This document shows, one piece after another, positions 12,472-22,937 of a DNA stretch of 64,000 bases (position 1 is its first letter; each line of letters opens with the position of its first letter). Location of the stretch: positions 1,302,001 through 1,366,000 of the forward strand of contig OZ287696.1 in NCBI GenBank assembly GCA_965649825.1, written 5' to 3'. Below the pieces are notes generated by a model that was given only the letters and a program-made list of their open reading frames with translations, searched no databases and had not been told where the DNA came from. Position numbers and translations under genes: made by a program. The DNA is from Penicillus capitatus (lineage: Eukaryota; Chlorophyta).

Positions 12472-13533
12472 ATGGCATTATCACACTCCTTCAGATCGAT
12501 GATCGCGCGCGGGGCACATTTGCGCGTATCATCACGTCGTCCGCTATCGCGTCGATGCGAGACCACGAGGCGCAGTCATCTGCGCGAACGTCTAGCGCGA
12601 CGCCAACGAGGAATGGCGGTAAACCGTGAAGACGGGGATGCTTCTCCGACATTCGGTAGCACAACGCCTATCGGTGCGGAGTATGGCGAAGGCTTCGAGG
12701 TGTACAGCGCCCCTGGTCAATATCTAGACCTCATCGACGTGGCTGCTCTCAATCGAACGCTGCGCACGACGGGAGCTCAACGTCTACGTCACGCCATGAA
12801 ACCTGACGAAGCACTGGGTGCCATTTTTGTTCTGGAGGGTGTCTTGGCGGACACTCGACCTCTGAGAGAGATGGCATGGAAACTCCTGGCGGCGGAGAAC
12901 AAACTATCCCTCCCTACCATCATGCGACCATTGATGTTCGATCTCCCTCCGATCAAAGTGATGACGGAGGTTCTGCAATGGAGTCGAGATGTGGGGACAG
13001 CACGGAGTCTCGCCCATCGATTGGGTCAGATTTACTGTGAGCTGTTTCTGGATTTGGATGAGCCTCAGCCAGGGACGGTCGAATGGCTCAGAGCATTGGA
13101 GAAGACAAACGTGCCGTGTGCCGTGATCAGTCACATGTCGAGAGAGGATGTCCAAATCGTGCTGCAGAAGATGGGTCTGCACAGCTTCTTTGTCGCCGTC
13201 GTGGCATTCGAGGACGACATGGAAACGATGGCGCAGCAGTATCTCTGTGCCGCTTTGAAATTGGAACGGCCTCCGGATCATTGCATTGTCTTTGATCATT
13301 CTCCCACAGGCGTCGCTGCAGCACACAACTGCACGATGAAAGCGGTGGCGGTGCAAGGATATTTCAAAGGCTATCAGCTGAAACAGGCTGATGTGACGTG
13401 TGCCTCACTGAACGAGTTGTCTGTGTACAATCTACGACGACTCTTTGCAAATCGAGGCGCTGAGTTTATGGATCAGTTGAAGGGGAAGGACACGAGAAAG
13501 GACAGAAGGAAAAACACTATTGCGACGCTGTAA
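12472..13533 (+). CDS. HAD-like protein, probably plastid, degenerate nucleophile motif
   Basis: A single exon of 353 residues. The first about 50 residues (MALSHSFRSMIARG, Arg/Ser-rich) resemble a plastid transit peptide. The rest is a haloacid-dehalogenase fold protein similar in layout to the chloroplast HAD-like group that includes Arabidopsis At4g11570 (a pyrimidine phosphatase of riboflavin synthesis). Motif I reads GAIFVLEGVLADT where the active family has DxDGxLxD, so the nucleophile and acid/base Asp are replaced by Val and Glu. Motif II is VISHM and the acidic motif region is VFDHSPTGVAAAH. Either this is a catalytically dead or altered member or the enzyme uses a variant mechanism. 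The start lies 35 bp after the Sec13 stop. Function remains open; fold assignment is good. Confidence 0.75.
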   Translation: MALSHSFRSMIARGAHLRVSSRRPLSRRCETTRRSHLRERLARRQRGMAVNREDGDASPTFGSTTPIGAEYGEGFEVYSAPGQYLDLIDVAALNRTLRTTGAQRLRHAMKPDEALGAIFVLEGVLADTRPLREMAWKLLAAENKLSLPTIMRPLMFDLPPIKVMTEVLQWSRDVGTARSLAHRLGQIYCELFLDLDEPQPGTVEWLRALEKTNVPCAVISHMSREDVQIVLQKMGLHSFFVAVVAFEDDMETMAQQYLCAALKLERPPDHCIVFDHSPTGVAAAHNCTMKAVAVQGYFKGYQLKQADVTCASLNELSVYNLRRLFANRGAEFMDQLKGKDTRKDRRKNTIATL

Positions 13534-14158
13534 AGAGAAAGGGAGTGTTTTGTTGTCGCGGGAGACGGATATTTGACTGTCAACAAATGTTCACTCTGCT
13601 TCATGATTAAATCGAATCTTGCCGAACCCGCTTAGCCGTGTCTCCTATCGCTCAATACCGAAAGGCTTTCAACTACAAAGGATTGTCCTACACTCTGAAC
13701 GCAGAAGACATGAAACAGATATCTCTGTCATGATCTGGCGAGTACTCTAATAATAACTCACCGAATGGCAGAGTGAATTTTTTGCAAGGTCTGTTGCCCG
13801 CTAGGCACACAAGACGATATCCGCAGAACGAAGACGTCACTCACCTTTCGTGAAGACTCTGTTAACAGACCTCTTCCGGCGTCGAAGGAGATACAGTATT
13901 GCATCGTTTGCCTCGGACTGTACTGCCGTGCAAAAGGAGATATGTGGCATCCAAAGGACCTTCTTCTACACTAGGCGCAGTACGCACATGGCTTATGGAC
14001 GGAAAGGCCCCAGTGCCTCGCAGCACAGCACAGCACGCAGAGAATTGTGATATTCTTGTCCACGCGACCTTATAAATCCCGAGGCCATTTGTCGCTTTGC
14101 GTGTTTGTTGGTTTCTCAGATTTGTTTTGAATTCTCGAGGCGGTGTTGACCGAGCACT
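13534..14158. other. intergenic stretch, no supported gene
   Basis: About 620 bp between the HAD-like gene and the first secreted-protein gene. I see no long reading frame with coding character on either strand and no tRNA-like fold. The segment at 13941, GATATGTGGCATCC, recurs in diverged form near 18950. A TATA-like TTATAAAT lies near 14070, described separately. Confidence 0.5.
14070..14077 (+). promoter_or_regulatory. TATA-like element upstream of secreted Pro-rich gene
   Basis: TTATAAAT is about 85 bp upstream of the ATG of the Pro-rich secreted-protein gene, within a plausible distance for a TATA box. The two other secreted-protein genes nearby have TATTTAA-type sequences 170-220 bp upstream on their own strand (near 20283 and 17515), one with an adjacent CCAAT. 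This is sequence resemblance only. Confidence 0.3.
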
Positions 14159-14675
14159 ATGGCAAGCGGCAAGCGTTTGTGTGTCTTCGTTCTTGTCTCA
14201 GTGGCTCTCGTTTTGTGCGCTGCTGGTCATGGTGAGCAGCTTTTCGCATCATCTAACGTCGCTAGGGTATGTTGTTTTGCGCAAAGGAGATCCCGGTGAA
14301 ACGAAGCTCTCAAAGGACGAGACGGACTGTCTAGATGTATCCGACTGTGGGAGAAAGTCTGTCGTCGGAGTTTGGGACGCGGGCTGGAAAATGCCTTTTC
14401 AGAAGCGCAAGCTCGCAGCACCGCCGTTCCGACCACCACCACCATCACCAGGAGGACGCAAGCTCGCAGCACCGCCGTTCCGACCACCACCACCATCACC
14501 AGGAGGACGCAAGCTCGCAGCACCGCCGTTCCGACCACCACCACCATCACCAGGAGGACGCAGGCTCGCAGCACCGCCGTTCCGACCACCACCACCATCA
14601 CCAGGAGGACGCAAGCTCGCGGAGGTTGATTTGCCGCACAGCGACGCCGGCAACGTCATTGCCAAATCGGCTTAA
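14159..14675 (+). CDS. secreted Pro-rich repeat protein
   Basis: Two exons, 14159-14231 and 14266-14675, separated by a 34-nt intron (GTGAGC..CTAAC..CTAG). The frame across the junction is exact. Exon 1 encodes a classic signal peptide (MASGKRLCVFVLVSVALVL, then CAAG). The mature part starts with an acidic, two-Cys segment, then carries four tandem 17-residue repeats KLAAPPFRPPPPSPGGR encoded by 51-bp repeats at about 14409-14612 and a short tail ending VIAKSA. Pro-rich repeats of this kind occur in extracellular matrix or cell-wall proteins; a wall or mucilage role is only a guess. All three forward frames are open through the repeats, and the His-rich and Thr-rich alternatives were rejected because only this frame continues from the signal peptide. 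Confidence 0.65.
14409..14612 (+). repeat. 4 x 51-bp tandem repeat
   Basis: Four nearly identical 51-bp units lie head to tail inside the Pro-rich gene, starting AAGCTCGCAGCACCG. The fourth differs by a single A to G change (Lys to Arg). A partial fifth copy begins at 14613. The near-identity suggests recent expansion or ongoing homogenisation. Confidence 0.9.
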
Positions 14676-14871
14676 CGCGACGCCGATGTGCGTCTCTGTT
14701 TCTACAGGACGGCGAATAAGTAAAGGTCATGAGGCGTTTAGTTTTTGGATTCTTTTGTCGAATGGTGAGCCCTGCTTTTAGTAAAAGACAGTGCCAGTTC
14801 ACAAGTCGTAATCGAATGTGGTATACCAAACATCTGCCGTTCACCCTTTTTTGAAACCGAAGTCGAATCTT

Positions 14872-15773
14872 TCATGAAATGTGTGTTCTCTTATGCTTAT
14901 GTCTCGCTGATGCACAATTCAATGGTTTACTTACTCCTAAGCAACCATTCCTTCGATTGTTCGGACCTATCTTATCCAAATCCACATGTGGCGTAGAATC
15001 AGTCGTATTCGCCATGCATGATACATTGTCGTTGATTAAGATCTGCACATTGTTCTGTTGTGCTACCTCCAACTTTAATGTTCCATCTTGACGTGAACTC
15101 TGCCGGCAACATCTCGACAATGATCGAGGAGACTGGCACTCTCTCGTCCGTGCTACACATCGTCGTCCACGGTCTTCTAATTCGTGTCGTCAGACGACGG
15201 CTGTGCCGATCGCTCATCACCAAGACATAGATCGAGAACGTTCTAGACATGGCTTCCCTCGACCATGATTGGCTGATCCTGAAAACTGCTTTTGATCACC
15301 TCCACATCCACACTCCGACTGCAGTATTCTGTATACAAGGCATACATACTACAGAGAAAGCAGTCGTTGCAGTGATTCAGACGTCGAAATGTCTGAAGAT
15401 TCGGACAGTGTAGACACGATTCGATAGCCAAGGTGTTTACATGACTGTCTAGAACCGTTTGGGGCACTGTGCAATAGAATGGCTTGAAACCGACTAAGAT
15501 AGAGAAAAGTGAGATGACAGGCCGAGCGTCACTTTCCTAATGGAAACAAGAAAAGGGTAGAGCGTTTCGATGCGCATCTGTCCCGGGCACGACAACTGTT
15601 GCAGCTGCCCCAATCACACAGATCTCGGCGCGTTCAGCATACCAGAATCGATTTTTATCATATTCCGTCTGACAATCTATATGGCCCAAAGACTCCAAGA
15701 CGAACTCGCTCAGAATTACACCATTATCGAGAGCAGTTGCAAGACATCTCCGTTTGGAATCCCTTGAAGACAT
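14872..15773 (-). other. possible minus-strand exons, unrecognised
   Basis: Three minus-strand frames have protein-like composition: about 15537-15773 (contains LATALDNGVILSEFVLE), 15243-15467 (contains CLHCPNLQTFRRLNHC) and 14872-15100 (contains LKLEVAQQNNVQILIND). They are in different frames, and I could not join them by convincing splice sites. They could be exons of one gene, a decayed gene, or chance. No domain is recognised. A plus-strand frame at 15599-15934 (ending YAERETDL) competes with the first of them. The stretch from 14676 to 16450 otherwise holds nothing I can support. Confidence 0.25.
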
Positions 15774-16450
15774 CCGGCAGAAGGAATTGGCGATCTGGAG
15801 TCTCGTCGCATTCTTCTAGAGGTGAAGATACGATCGACATCGATGGTGTCTTCCTCGAAGACAAGAGAGTGCTAGATGACGAGGTGTATGCTCTGTCGGC
15901 CCGAAAGTATGCAGAGCGAGAAACAGACCTGTAAGAGAACCGTGCCTTCTCTCCTTACGAACAGACATCGACGCGTTCAGCACAGACGACAAACCCTTTG
16001 TGCGCAGCAATTCTCGAAAGACGGATCATAAAACAGCGGTCGTTTTCGGAAAAGCCATTGACGAAGAGCAAACATTTTTCCGAACAGCGCGTTCGCGTCC
16101 GCAGATTTTTTTGCGACGACCATCGTGCATTACATGTCCCACAGATCCGTTTTCAGACTCGAACATATAGGAAGAAGATTCGCCCCGAAAGGAGTACTGC
16201 ATAGGCAGAGAAGGGCGCCATCTTCATGTATACTCGATTCCAAACGGATGTACCAACACTTCCGGGTGCTACCCGTTAGCACCACTCATCAAGCTGCTAC
16301 TAGTAAGAACGGACCAAAACCAAAGAAAAGCTCAAAGTCATCCATTTGCAGTGGATATGGACAAACTAGGAAAAATCTCGTCGTTCCATTTCAATTGAGG
16401 CTCGCCGTTATGTTCCAGCGACCATTGCAACAATTCCACCAGTAGAATAC

Positions 16451-17300
16451 TCAAGGAAGGACTCCGCCCTCATTGCTGTCGGCATTGCCGAACACAGACG
16501 GCGACGGGTCTACCGTGACACCGGCATCTCCAAAGACCTCGGCAGCAACGCCATCTGCAACTCAGAACGTGATTATAGCGAATGGCAACGTTTGCTGCAT
16601 ACCGGGGAAACATGTCACGAAGCAAGAGGCGGCCGCATCTGCGATGATGCTCTCGGCACGGGATCCGAATTCCCTTTCGAAATCAAAGACAAATCCAGTG
16701 CTGCTGCCGTCGGTGCACACCGCTGCCTGTGCCTCCGTGGCGACAGATGCAAAGACAGCAGCCATCGCCCCGACGTCAACATCGCACACCGCCTCGCCAT
16801 CGTTCACATTCACCAGCAACTGAGCAACGGCTGAGGCGAAAGAGCACGCCCATGCCTCACCGTTGGCCTGCGCAAATCCGCAGCCGCTTCCTTGACCTTC
16901 GCAGCTGATCGAGACAAAGGCATTCGCAAAAACGGTCGCCACAGCAGATGCGGTGCAGCTGGCGAAGATTTCAATGTCTACTGGTCGACACTCGCCTAAC
17001 GAGATTTTACGAGATACCTCGGCAAAACACGGCTCCGACGCAGAGGCGAAGGCGAAGCAGTCTGCTCTCGCCGTTCCGCGGCACCGTCCGATGCCATTGA
17101 CTCGGATACGCAACGCAGCGAGGGCGGAGCACTGTGTGCTCGTGCCGCACTTGGGTGGCACTGCAACAGGTGAGAGGTCATAAATGAACGAAGAGCTCGT
17201 CGAGCAATAGATGTGTACCTTGTCCACTGACAACTGTCGCAAACAAGACAGCCCAGAGGCAGATAAGACCAACACTCTTCATACCGAAGAAGGAAGACAT
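16451..17300 (-). CDS. secreted Ala/Cys-rich protein, paralogue 1
   Basis: Three exons on the minus strand: 17219-17300, 16603-17160, 16451-16554, with introns of 58 and 48 nt. Exon 1 encodes only a signal peptide (MSSFFGMKSVGLICLW, then AVLFATVVSG). The mature protein of about 210 residues is rich in Ala and has many evenly spaced Cys. Blocks such as SCEGQGSGCGFAQAN and AMAAVFASVATEAQ recur in the second paralogue at 19178-20104, with intron positions at the same places. The C-terminal exon encodes a short acidic tail. I do not recognise the family; a disulphide-stabilised extracellular helical protein is the most that can be inferred. The two conserved introns and the signal peptide make the gene model convincing. 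Confidence 0.75.
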
Positions 17301-17568
17301 GCTTCAAGAAATGCAAAGGTAGGCTTGGAATTCAAAAGGACTGACTGCGTCCGACTGTTCGACTGCACTGGACAAACGTCGGTATACGTCTCAGATGGAC
17401 GACTAAAAAGATATGAAGACTTGACGGCGTTCTAACAAAAGGCGCAGCGTGAGTCAACAGACGTAAAGTCCCTGTGCGAGTAAGGATGGATGTAGCAAAC
17501 ACTGTTCGCTTAAATAGTAAAACCAGCTAAATGCTCCCGCCCCGTTCTCATTTGACCACCGGCCGCGA

Positions 17569-18275
17569 ATGCCAACGATAGAAAAACGCCGAAGCCGAGT
17601 AGCTACGAAAACGAGAAATTCGCACTGCGAACATGGCGCAAAGGAAGGTGCGTTGACAAAACAGGTATCTCGACCGGAGCTGGACAGTAGCAGCTGGATC
17701 TTGCAGACAGCTGGCCACCATCCTTTCGACAACACAAGCCATTTGGCAAGTATTTTTGATAAGGAGAGTGATCATCAGGCTGTCCGCGGTGAGATTCTTG
17801 TCCACTTAGCCAGCTCTTTACAACAGACTTCCGCCGTCGAGTCGCTGGAGACCCGACAGCACGAAGAAGAAAATGAGCAAAACCTCCAACTCATGATCTT
17901 ACCATTAGGCTTTCCGTACGGATGCGAAGCGTGGGACACGTGGCAGCATTTCGCCAGAAGGTATCATGGGTGGTCGGTAGGCGGAGCGTGTTCGTCCGTG
18001 GTGCACCTACGTCGACAAACAGCTAGCAGCATTGCAGCGGACGTTTGCAGAGATGGCCGAAGAAATCCGACGCACGATGGCAACGGACACTGAGGTCGAC
18101 CGTCGTCTTCTCCGATCATACCCATCAGCCTCGCACATACGCGCATCATCCGCGGCATTGTTATGTGCAGGCCGGGAACTACCTTTTTGTCGGCGGAACG
18201 AACCGATTGTGCTCTGTTCTGTGTCGGCGCACGAAAGCATCGACGGTCATTCAGTCCTTTTGCGAAATCGTGTAG
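17569..18275 (+). other. possible exons, unrecognised
   Basis: Plus-strand segments look coding but were not joined cleanly: a frame at 17569-18093 (contains EILVHLASSLQQT and LPLGFPYGCEAWDTW), a second frame through about 17980-18150 (contains LAALQRTFAEMAEEIRR) and a third at about 18150-18275 (contains AGNYLFVGGTNRLC). This would fit a small gene with two introns, but acceptors and phases do not agree. A minus-strand frame at 18440-18799 also has protein-like composition. No domain is recognised. The rest of 17301-19177 holds no supported gene; short motifs with a CCGCCGTCGA core recur here and near 13870. Confidence 0.25.
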
Positions 18276-19177
18276 AGCCCTTTTGAGGAAAGGGCTACGT
18301 GCAAGACTTAAAAAGCGAGATACAGGCGCAAAGACACATGTTAAGTAGGATCGCTGAGGGTGCGCCTTTTTTGTTCAAGGAATGTATACTTCGGCGCAAG
18401 AATGGCTTTATGCGTGCGAACTCTGACTGTTGGGTTACATCACGTCGTTCCTTCGCGCATTTTTTCAGGAGTCATGCTTGTTCGGAGCCCTTTGTCGACA
18501 CTGACGCTGTCGAGCGAGACGACGATACCTGTTTCCCTCTCGAAATGGCTCACCCCAAAGATGCTTCGCAGTGGACGGCATTCAGCTTCCTTATTCTGCC
18601 ATTTGACACGTCTCACTCGGATAGCGAATCCAATGTGCAGCGCAACATACCAAACAGCGGCGCGGATTAGCGAAGGGCACAGTCGCTTCGAGACTACTTC
18701 CTTTAGGAAAGATTCAACAAACAGTCCGCCGTCGAGGACAGACAGTCGATGCGCAGTCAACGCTGCCACTGACGACGAAAACGAGAACTGCTTTTGCAAA
18801 ACGGGTTCGTACCAATCTCTAATCAGAGATAAACACTCGATGTGTCTATCACAATCGCTCTCGAGATCGCTCTCGAGATCTTGCTAAGACAAAAAAGACG
18901 TTGCCACAACATCATGACATATCTGCATTGCACAAATAACACAGAGATGTGGCATCAACGGACCGAAGTCCTCTAAAGCAAGTAGACGGGGAAAGGCGTT
19001 AGGGCGGATAACTGCTTTGTTTCGGTGTTTGGAAAAATTGGAGAAAATCGAACAGTCATCGCTTCGAGAGCTAACTGTTCATCATAAGAATGCATGTGTG
19101 CAGAAAAGTGGACTTGTCTGCTGTAGGACAAAAATTCCCTTGCCCATCCGTGCGTGTATGGCTGAAACATCTGGAAG

Positions 19178-20104
19178 TCATGGACCCATTGGGGTAGAGG
19201 TGTCAGCAGCCGTAGCCATGGTGTTATCGCCAGCCACTCTATCGCGGCATGCAGGGTCGGTGAGATCACACGGGAGCGGAGATGGTCCACCCATGGTCGT
19301 GTCCGCATTGCCTTCGATCTCGGGAGATAACATGGTAACACCGCTGCTGATCACTTCGCTGCCAACAGGTCCGTCTACATCGCAGAGAGATCACAACATG
19401 TACAAAGCAGATAGATGCTTACCAACAGTGCACGTCACCAAGCAACTTGCCACCGCTTCTGCTACGAGCTGTTCAATGCGCTGGCCGAATTCTTCCTGAA
19501 ACTCTGACCTGAATTCGGTGCCGTTGGCACAGATGTTCACTTGCACTTCCGTCGCAACGGAGGCAAATGCTGCAGCCATTGGACTAATTGATAGATCACA
19601 GAGTGGTTGATCGCCCCCAGCTCTCACCTCCAAATCAACCAGCACTCCAGCAAAAGTACAAGCCCAGGCGTTGGCATTCGCCTGAGCAAATCCACAACCG
19701 CTGGCTTCGCCAGTGCAGTTGATTTCAACGTATGCTTGAGCGAAGACCTCCGCGACGGCAAATCCAAAGCAGCTGGCGGCTTCGGTGATATTGTCTGGCA
19801 TACACGTGCCCTGGTCGATGGCCCTGATAACCTCGTTGAAGCAATTCTCCGACTCGGCCAATGCGCTGCAGTTTGCATTCGCCGTTCCTGTGCAAGATCC
19901 CACGCCCATGAAAGAGATGTCCAGCGACGACATAGAGTCGCATTCCGCATTCACGCCGCATTCGAACGGATCTTAACAAGGCAAAAGCATCCATCAGCTA
20001 CGAGGCAGCACAAGGTGTTGTTACCGACCCGGAGAAGGTTGTGCTCCGACGATGATGACGACGAAAAGAAAAACGCAGAGGCAACCGCGTGGAAAATTCT
20101 TCAT
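19178..20104 (-). CDS. secreted Ala/Cys-rich protein, paralogue 2
   Basis: Three minus-strand exons: 20029-20104, 19423-19971 and 19178-19374, with introns of 57 and 48 nt. Exon 1 encodes a signal peptide (MKNFPRGCLCVFLFVVIIVG). The mature part shares the Cys spacing and blocks of paralogue 1: GSGCGFAQAN equivalent ASGCGFAQANANAWAC, and PMAAAFASVATEVQ. It contains several NxS/T sites (NCT, NGT). The last exon encodes a longer acidic, Ser/Thr/Pro-rich tail ending STPMGP. The 5' donor after QPSP reads GTCGGT, the only phase that restores the frame. A TATTTAAA with an adjacent CCAAT (complement) is about 175 bp upstream of the ATG. The family is unknown to me. Confidence 0.75.
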
Positions 20105-20603
20105 GGTCGCAGATGAAGGGAGAAACTCTTGAAAGAGAAAAGCGTCTGGAGGTTGGTAATTTTTGCACCAACTGGAACAGACCACGTGGACAGACGCGCA
20201 GCCTCGGCCACCCGAACGGAGGTTCAGCAGCAAAGGAGGTTTGGGAAAGAGAGCGAACGAGTCTGCATAGGACGCGTGCTTTAAATAACCAATCACTGGG
20301 AAATGGTCGGTCGTTATGTCGCTGGACATTTAGACCTGTGTGGCTAAGAACATTCTATTTCGCGCGCGAAAATTCGGGCGGATCGCTTGAAGATCGATCG
20401 CAGAAGCGTAGAGCTAGGTTATAAAAAAGAAAGCCGCAGGATAAAGGTAAGGGAGGGAGCCGCGAAACGAGGACATCTCGATCACTCCTGTTCCACACTT
20501 TCTCCACACGTGCACAGAGTCGACGATCAATTTGAGCTAAGCAAAGCAAATGCACATCATCTTGCAGAGAAGGAAGATAGAGAATCCGATCGCCGCCATC
20601 AAG

Positions 20604-21137
20604 TCATTCGAGAGGCTCAATCAGAGGCGTGAAAGCCATTGAGCGCCAACGTCTTGCTGGATCGGCTGAGCGTCTGGCACTAATGTGCTTGAAGAGACAT
20701 CTCGACGAAACGAAGAGCGCAAAGTGTATTATCGGACCTGAACCGTCGATTGGAACGAAACGACAATAAAGACGCGAGCGATCTATCTGCAATCGGCGCT
20801 GGAGCCTCTCTGTTTCATCCATACTTCGTCTTATCTCCCCCGGACGGAAATCGATAGCGTTTGGACTTCGAGAATCGACATACTTGAGATCTTTCGAGCA
20901 GTCGAGAGGACAAGAATGAACAAAGAAGCGCGGCAAGAGCTCTGGAGGATTCGAGAGCGTGAATGTATCGTAAACACGCAACGCATTGTACCGGACCCAA
21001 TCCCCAGGACCCCAAGGTAACATGCCACACTGATGACGCCCCTCTTTTGGTTTTAAGAGTTTCTTTCTCTCGTGAAGTGTTACAGCAGAAACGATCGATG
21101 CCATGACCCAAGTCCGCATACTACCCATGCCGCCCAT
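20604..21137 (-). CDS. hypothetical protein
   Basis: A 177-codon minus-strand frame. The N-terminus (MGGMGSMRTWVMASIVSAVT) could be a membrane anchor or signal, followed by a basic stretch and a region containing GPGDWVRYNALRVYD. No family is recognised. Codon use looks similar to neighbours, but no splice partner or conserved motif supports the model. The 500 bp upstream (20105-20603) contain no supported gene except the presumed promoter region of the secreted paralogue 2. Confidence 0.35.
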   Translation of the reverse strand: MGGMGSMRTWVMASIVSAVTLHERKKLLKPKEGRHQCGMLPWGPGDWVRYNALRVYDTFTLSNPPELLPRFFVHSCPLDCSKDLKYVDSRSPNAIDFRPGEIRRSMDETERLQRRLQIDRSRLYCRFVPIDGSGPIIHFALFVSSRCLFKHISARRSADPARRWRSMAFTPLIEPLE

Positions 21138-21385
21138 TGGAGAAGATGCTCCTGAATGAGCACACCGATCGCGCTGATGTCTGGCAAGCTTAAGAGATTC
21201 GTCATTGGCATTGAAACAGAAGGTTACGGTTACAATTGCGGCGACACCGCTGATTCCTCAAAGCTGATTTATGCCAGGGTCGATTCCGCTACGTGTTTTA
21301 TGACAGAGAGTGATCAACATAGATAGAGTACAGCAAACTACGTCTTTTCGATCAAAGGGATTCTGCGTTGCTACACTGCAAAACT

Positions 21386-22873
21386 TTAGGAAGAGAGAAG
21401 CTTTGTTGCCTGATGACGACAACCAATGAGCCCCACTTCTTCGTTCAAAACGGCACACAGTCGAAAAGACTGGAGTAGGGGTCGAAATCGATGTTCCTCT
21501 TCGTGAAGAAAGGCATTCAAAACCACTCCAGTCTTCACTCTTTCAATGACCTTCGGGGTAATACCTCCAGCGATGTAGATGCCACCATGTGCCAGACAAC
21601 GCAGTCCCATGTGTCCAGCTTCCGCGCCGATAATACTTAACAGCATGTCGAGCGCTTCTACTGCACTGTCCTCCTCCTCATTGAGCGCTCGCTTCGAGAT
21701 CTCTGGTGCCTATGCCGTACAAAATCGCAATATGCGCGTGTGGCATGCACAAAGAGTTATCCACCTGCAGGAGAGGGGCATCTGTGACTGGAATTTGACC
21801 TTCTGATTTGAGAAAGGTGTAGATGCGTTCGAGTCCGGCTCCACAGGCCACCTGTATACCATTCATGAGGCTTTTGAAGAGCCGATGGCAGAGACGTACA
21901 TGTTCCAGTTCGCAGTAGCCGTAGCCAGCTGCGATCCATTCCTGAAGGCCGCGTTGCTTGGCAGTGCGAGGGGCAAAGTCAGAATGTGCCCCTTCGGATG
22001 GCCAGACTTTGTAACTCCCCTTTCCTTCATCCCACATCAACTGTGCCTCGCCCAATCCCGTTCCGGGACCCAGAACAGCAATAGGTGCCTGTGATCACCA
22101 TCCATCCACCGCGATCATCACTCCTTGCATTCGATGATGACCTTATCTTCGACAGGCTTGTCGTTAAGGACAACGAGATCAGAAGGATCAAGCAGAGGGA
22201 TGCCATAGCCAAGGGCCTCAAAATCATTGACAAGAGAAACTCTGAGCACAAATGCCTGCTGTTCATGAAGAGGCGTCGACAATGCCGCACTTCCAATTAA
22301 ATTGTTCTTGGAGCTGATCTCCATCGATCAACCATCCGAGGTTTGTCATTTTGGCTCGGTTTTGTGAAACGGGTCCAGCGATGGCGAAGCATGCACTGGT
22401 TGGGTAGTTCTGCTGGACGTCTTCCACTTGGCACAGATCACGTAAGACGCCAACAAAACCCGTCTCCTTATAATCCTTTGTTGGATACCACTGTTCAGAC
22501 GACAGTGAGTCTATGCTGATGACATGCATTCCAAAACCTGCTCAAAAATCTTCGTATACTCTCCCTCATCGATTTTCCAAACAGTCAATCGAGCGTTTGT
22601 GCCTCCGATGTCTCCGACGAGAATGGTCGTCTGAGTCGGACGCGGTGATGTGACGTCTTCTAGTTTTGTCGACGTCGGCGTGGTCGCCTCGACAGCACGT
22701 GTTGCGACACCCGCACCGAAGCGTGCAGGGGTACTAGGCGGCTTCGTCTCGACCAGTCGATTTGGCTTTCGGCGCAACCATTGACGTCGAGTGCCATTGC
22801 GCCGACGGCGCGGCGCAAAAAAGGAGGAAAGGCGTTCGTGAACAGCGGCACTTCCGTACGTCATCTTATCCAT
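21386..22873 (-). CDS. glucokinase, bacterial (group A) type
   Basis: Six exons (22538-22873, 22291-22490, 22142-22241, 21900-22088, 21765-21851, 21386-21709) join without a break into about 411 residues. The ASKHA fold motifs are clear: VGDIGGTNARL (phosphate 1), ACFAIAGPV, VNDFEALGYG (catalytic Asp), GPGTGLGEA (phosphate 2) and HGGIYIAGGI (adenosine). This is the bacterial-type ATP-glucokinase found in red algae, glaucophytes and stramenopiles, not the plant hexokinase type. It phosphorylates glucose to glucose 6-phosphate. An extra N-terminal stretch of about 90 residues, Arg/Thr/Pro-rich, may target it to an organelle or be disordered. Start 22873 is the first workable ATG; 22864 is an alternative. 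ESS2 starts 64 bp away on the opposite strand. Confidence 0.9.
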
Positions 22874-22937
22874 CTTCACCTTGTCTTGTCCATACTTAAA
22901 CGACGTCTTCGGTGCGCGCACCGATTTTCAAAGAAAA

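Noticed and set aside
14409-14612. CRISPR-like direct repeats
   Set aside because: The 51-bp units are contiguous with no spacers, lie in a spliced secreted-protein gene, and the genome is eukaryotic.
14335-14781. His-rich reading frame with repeated HHHHHQED
   Set aside because: It does not connect in phase to the signal-peptide exon, while the Pro-rich frame does through a 34-nt intron with CTAAC branch-like sequence.
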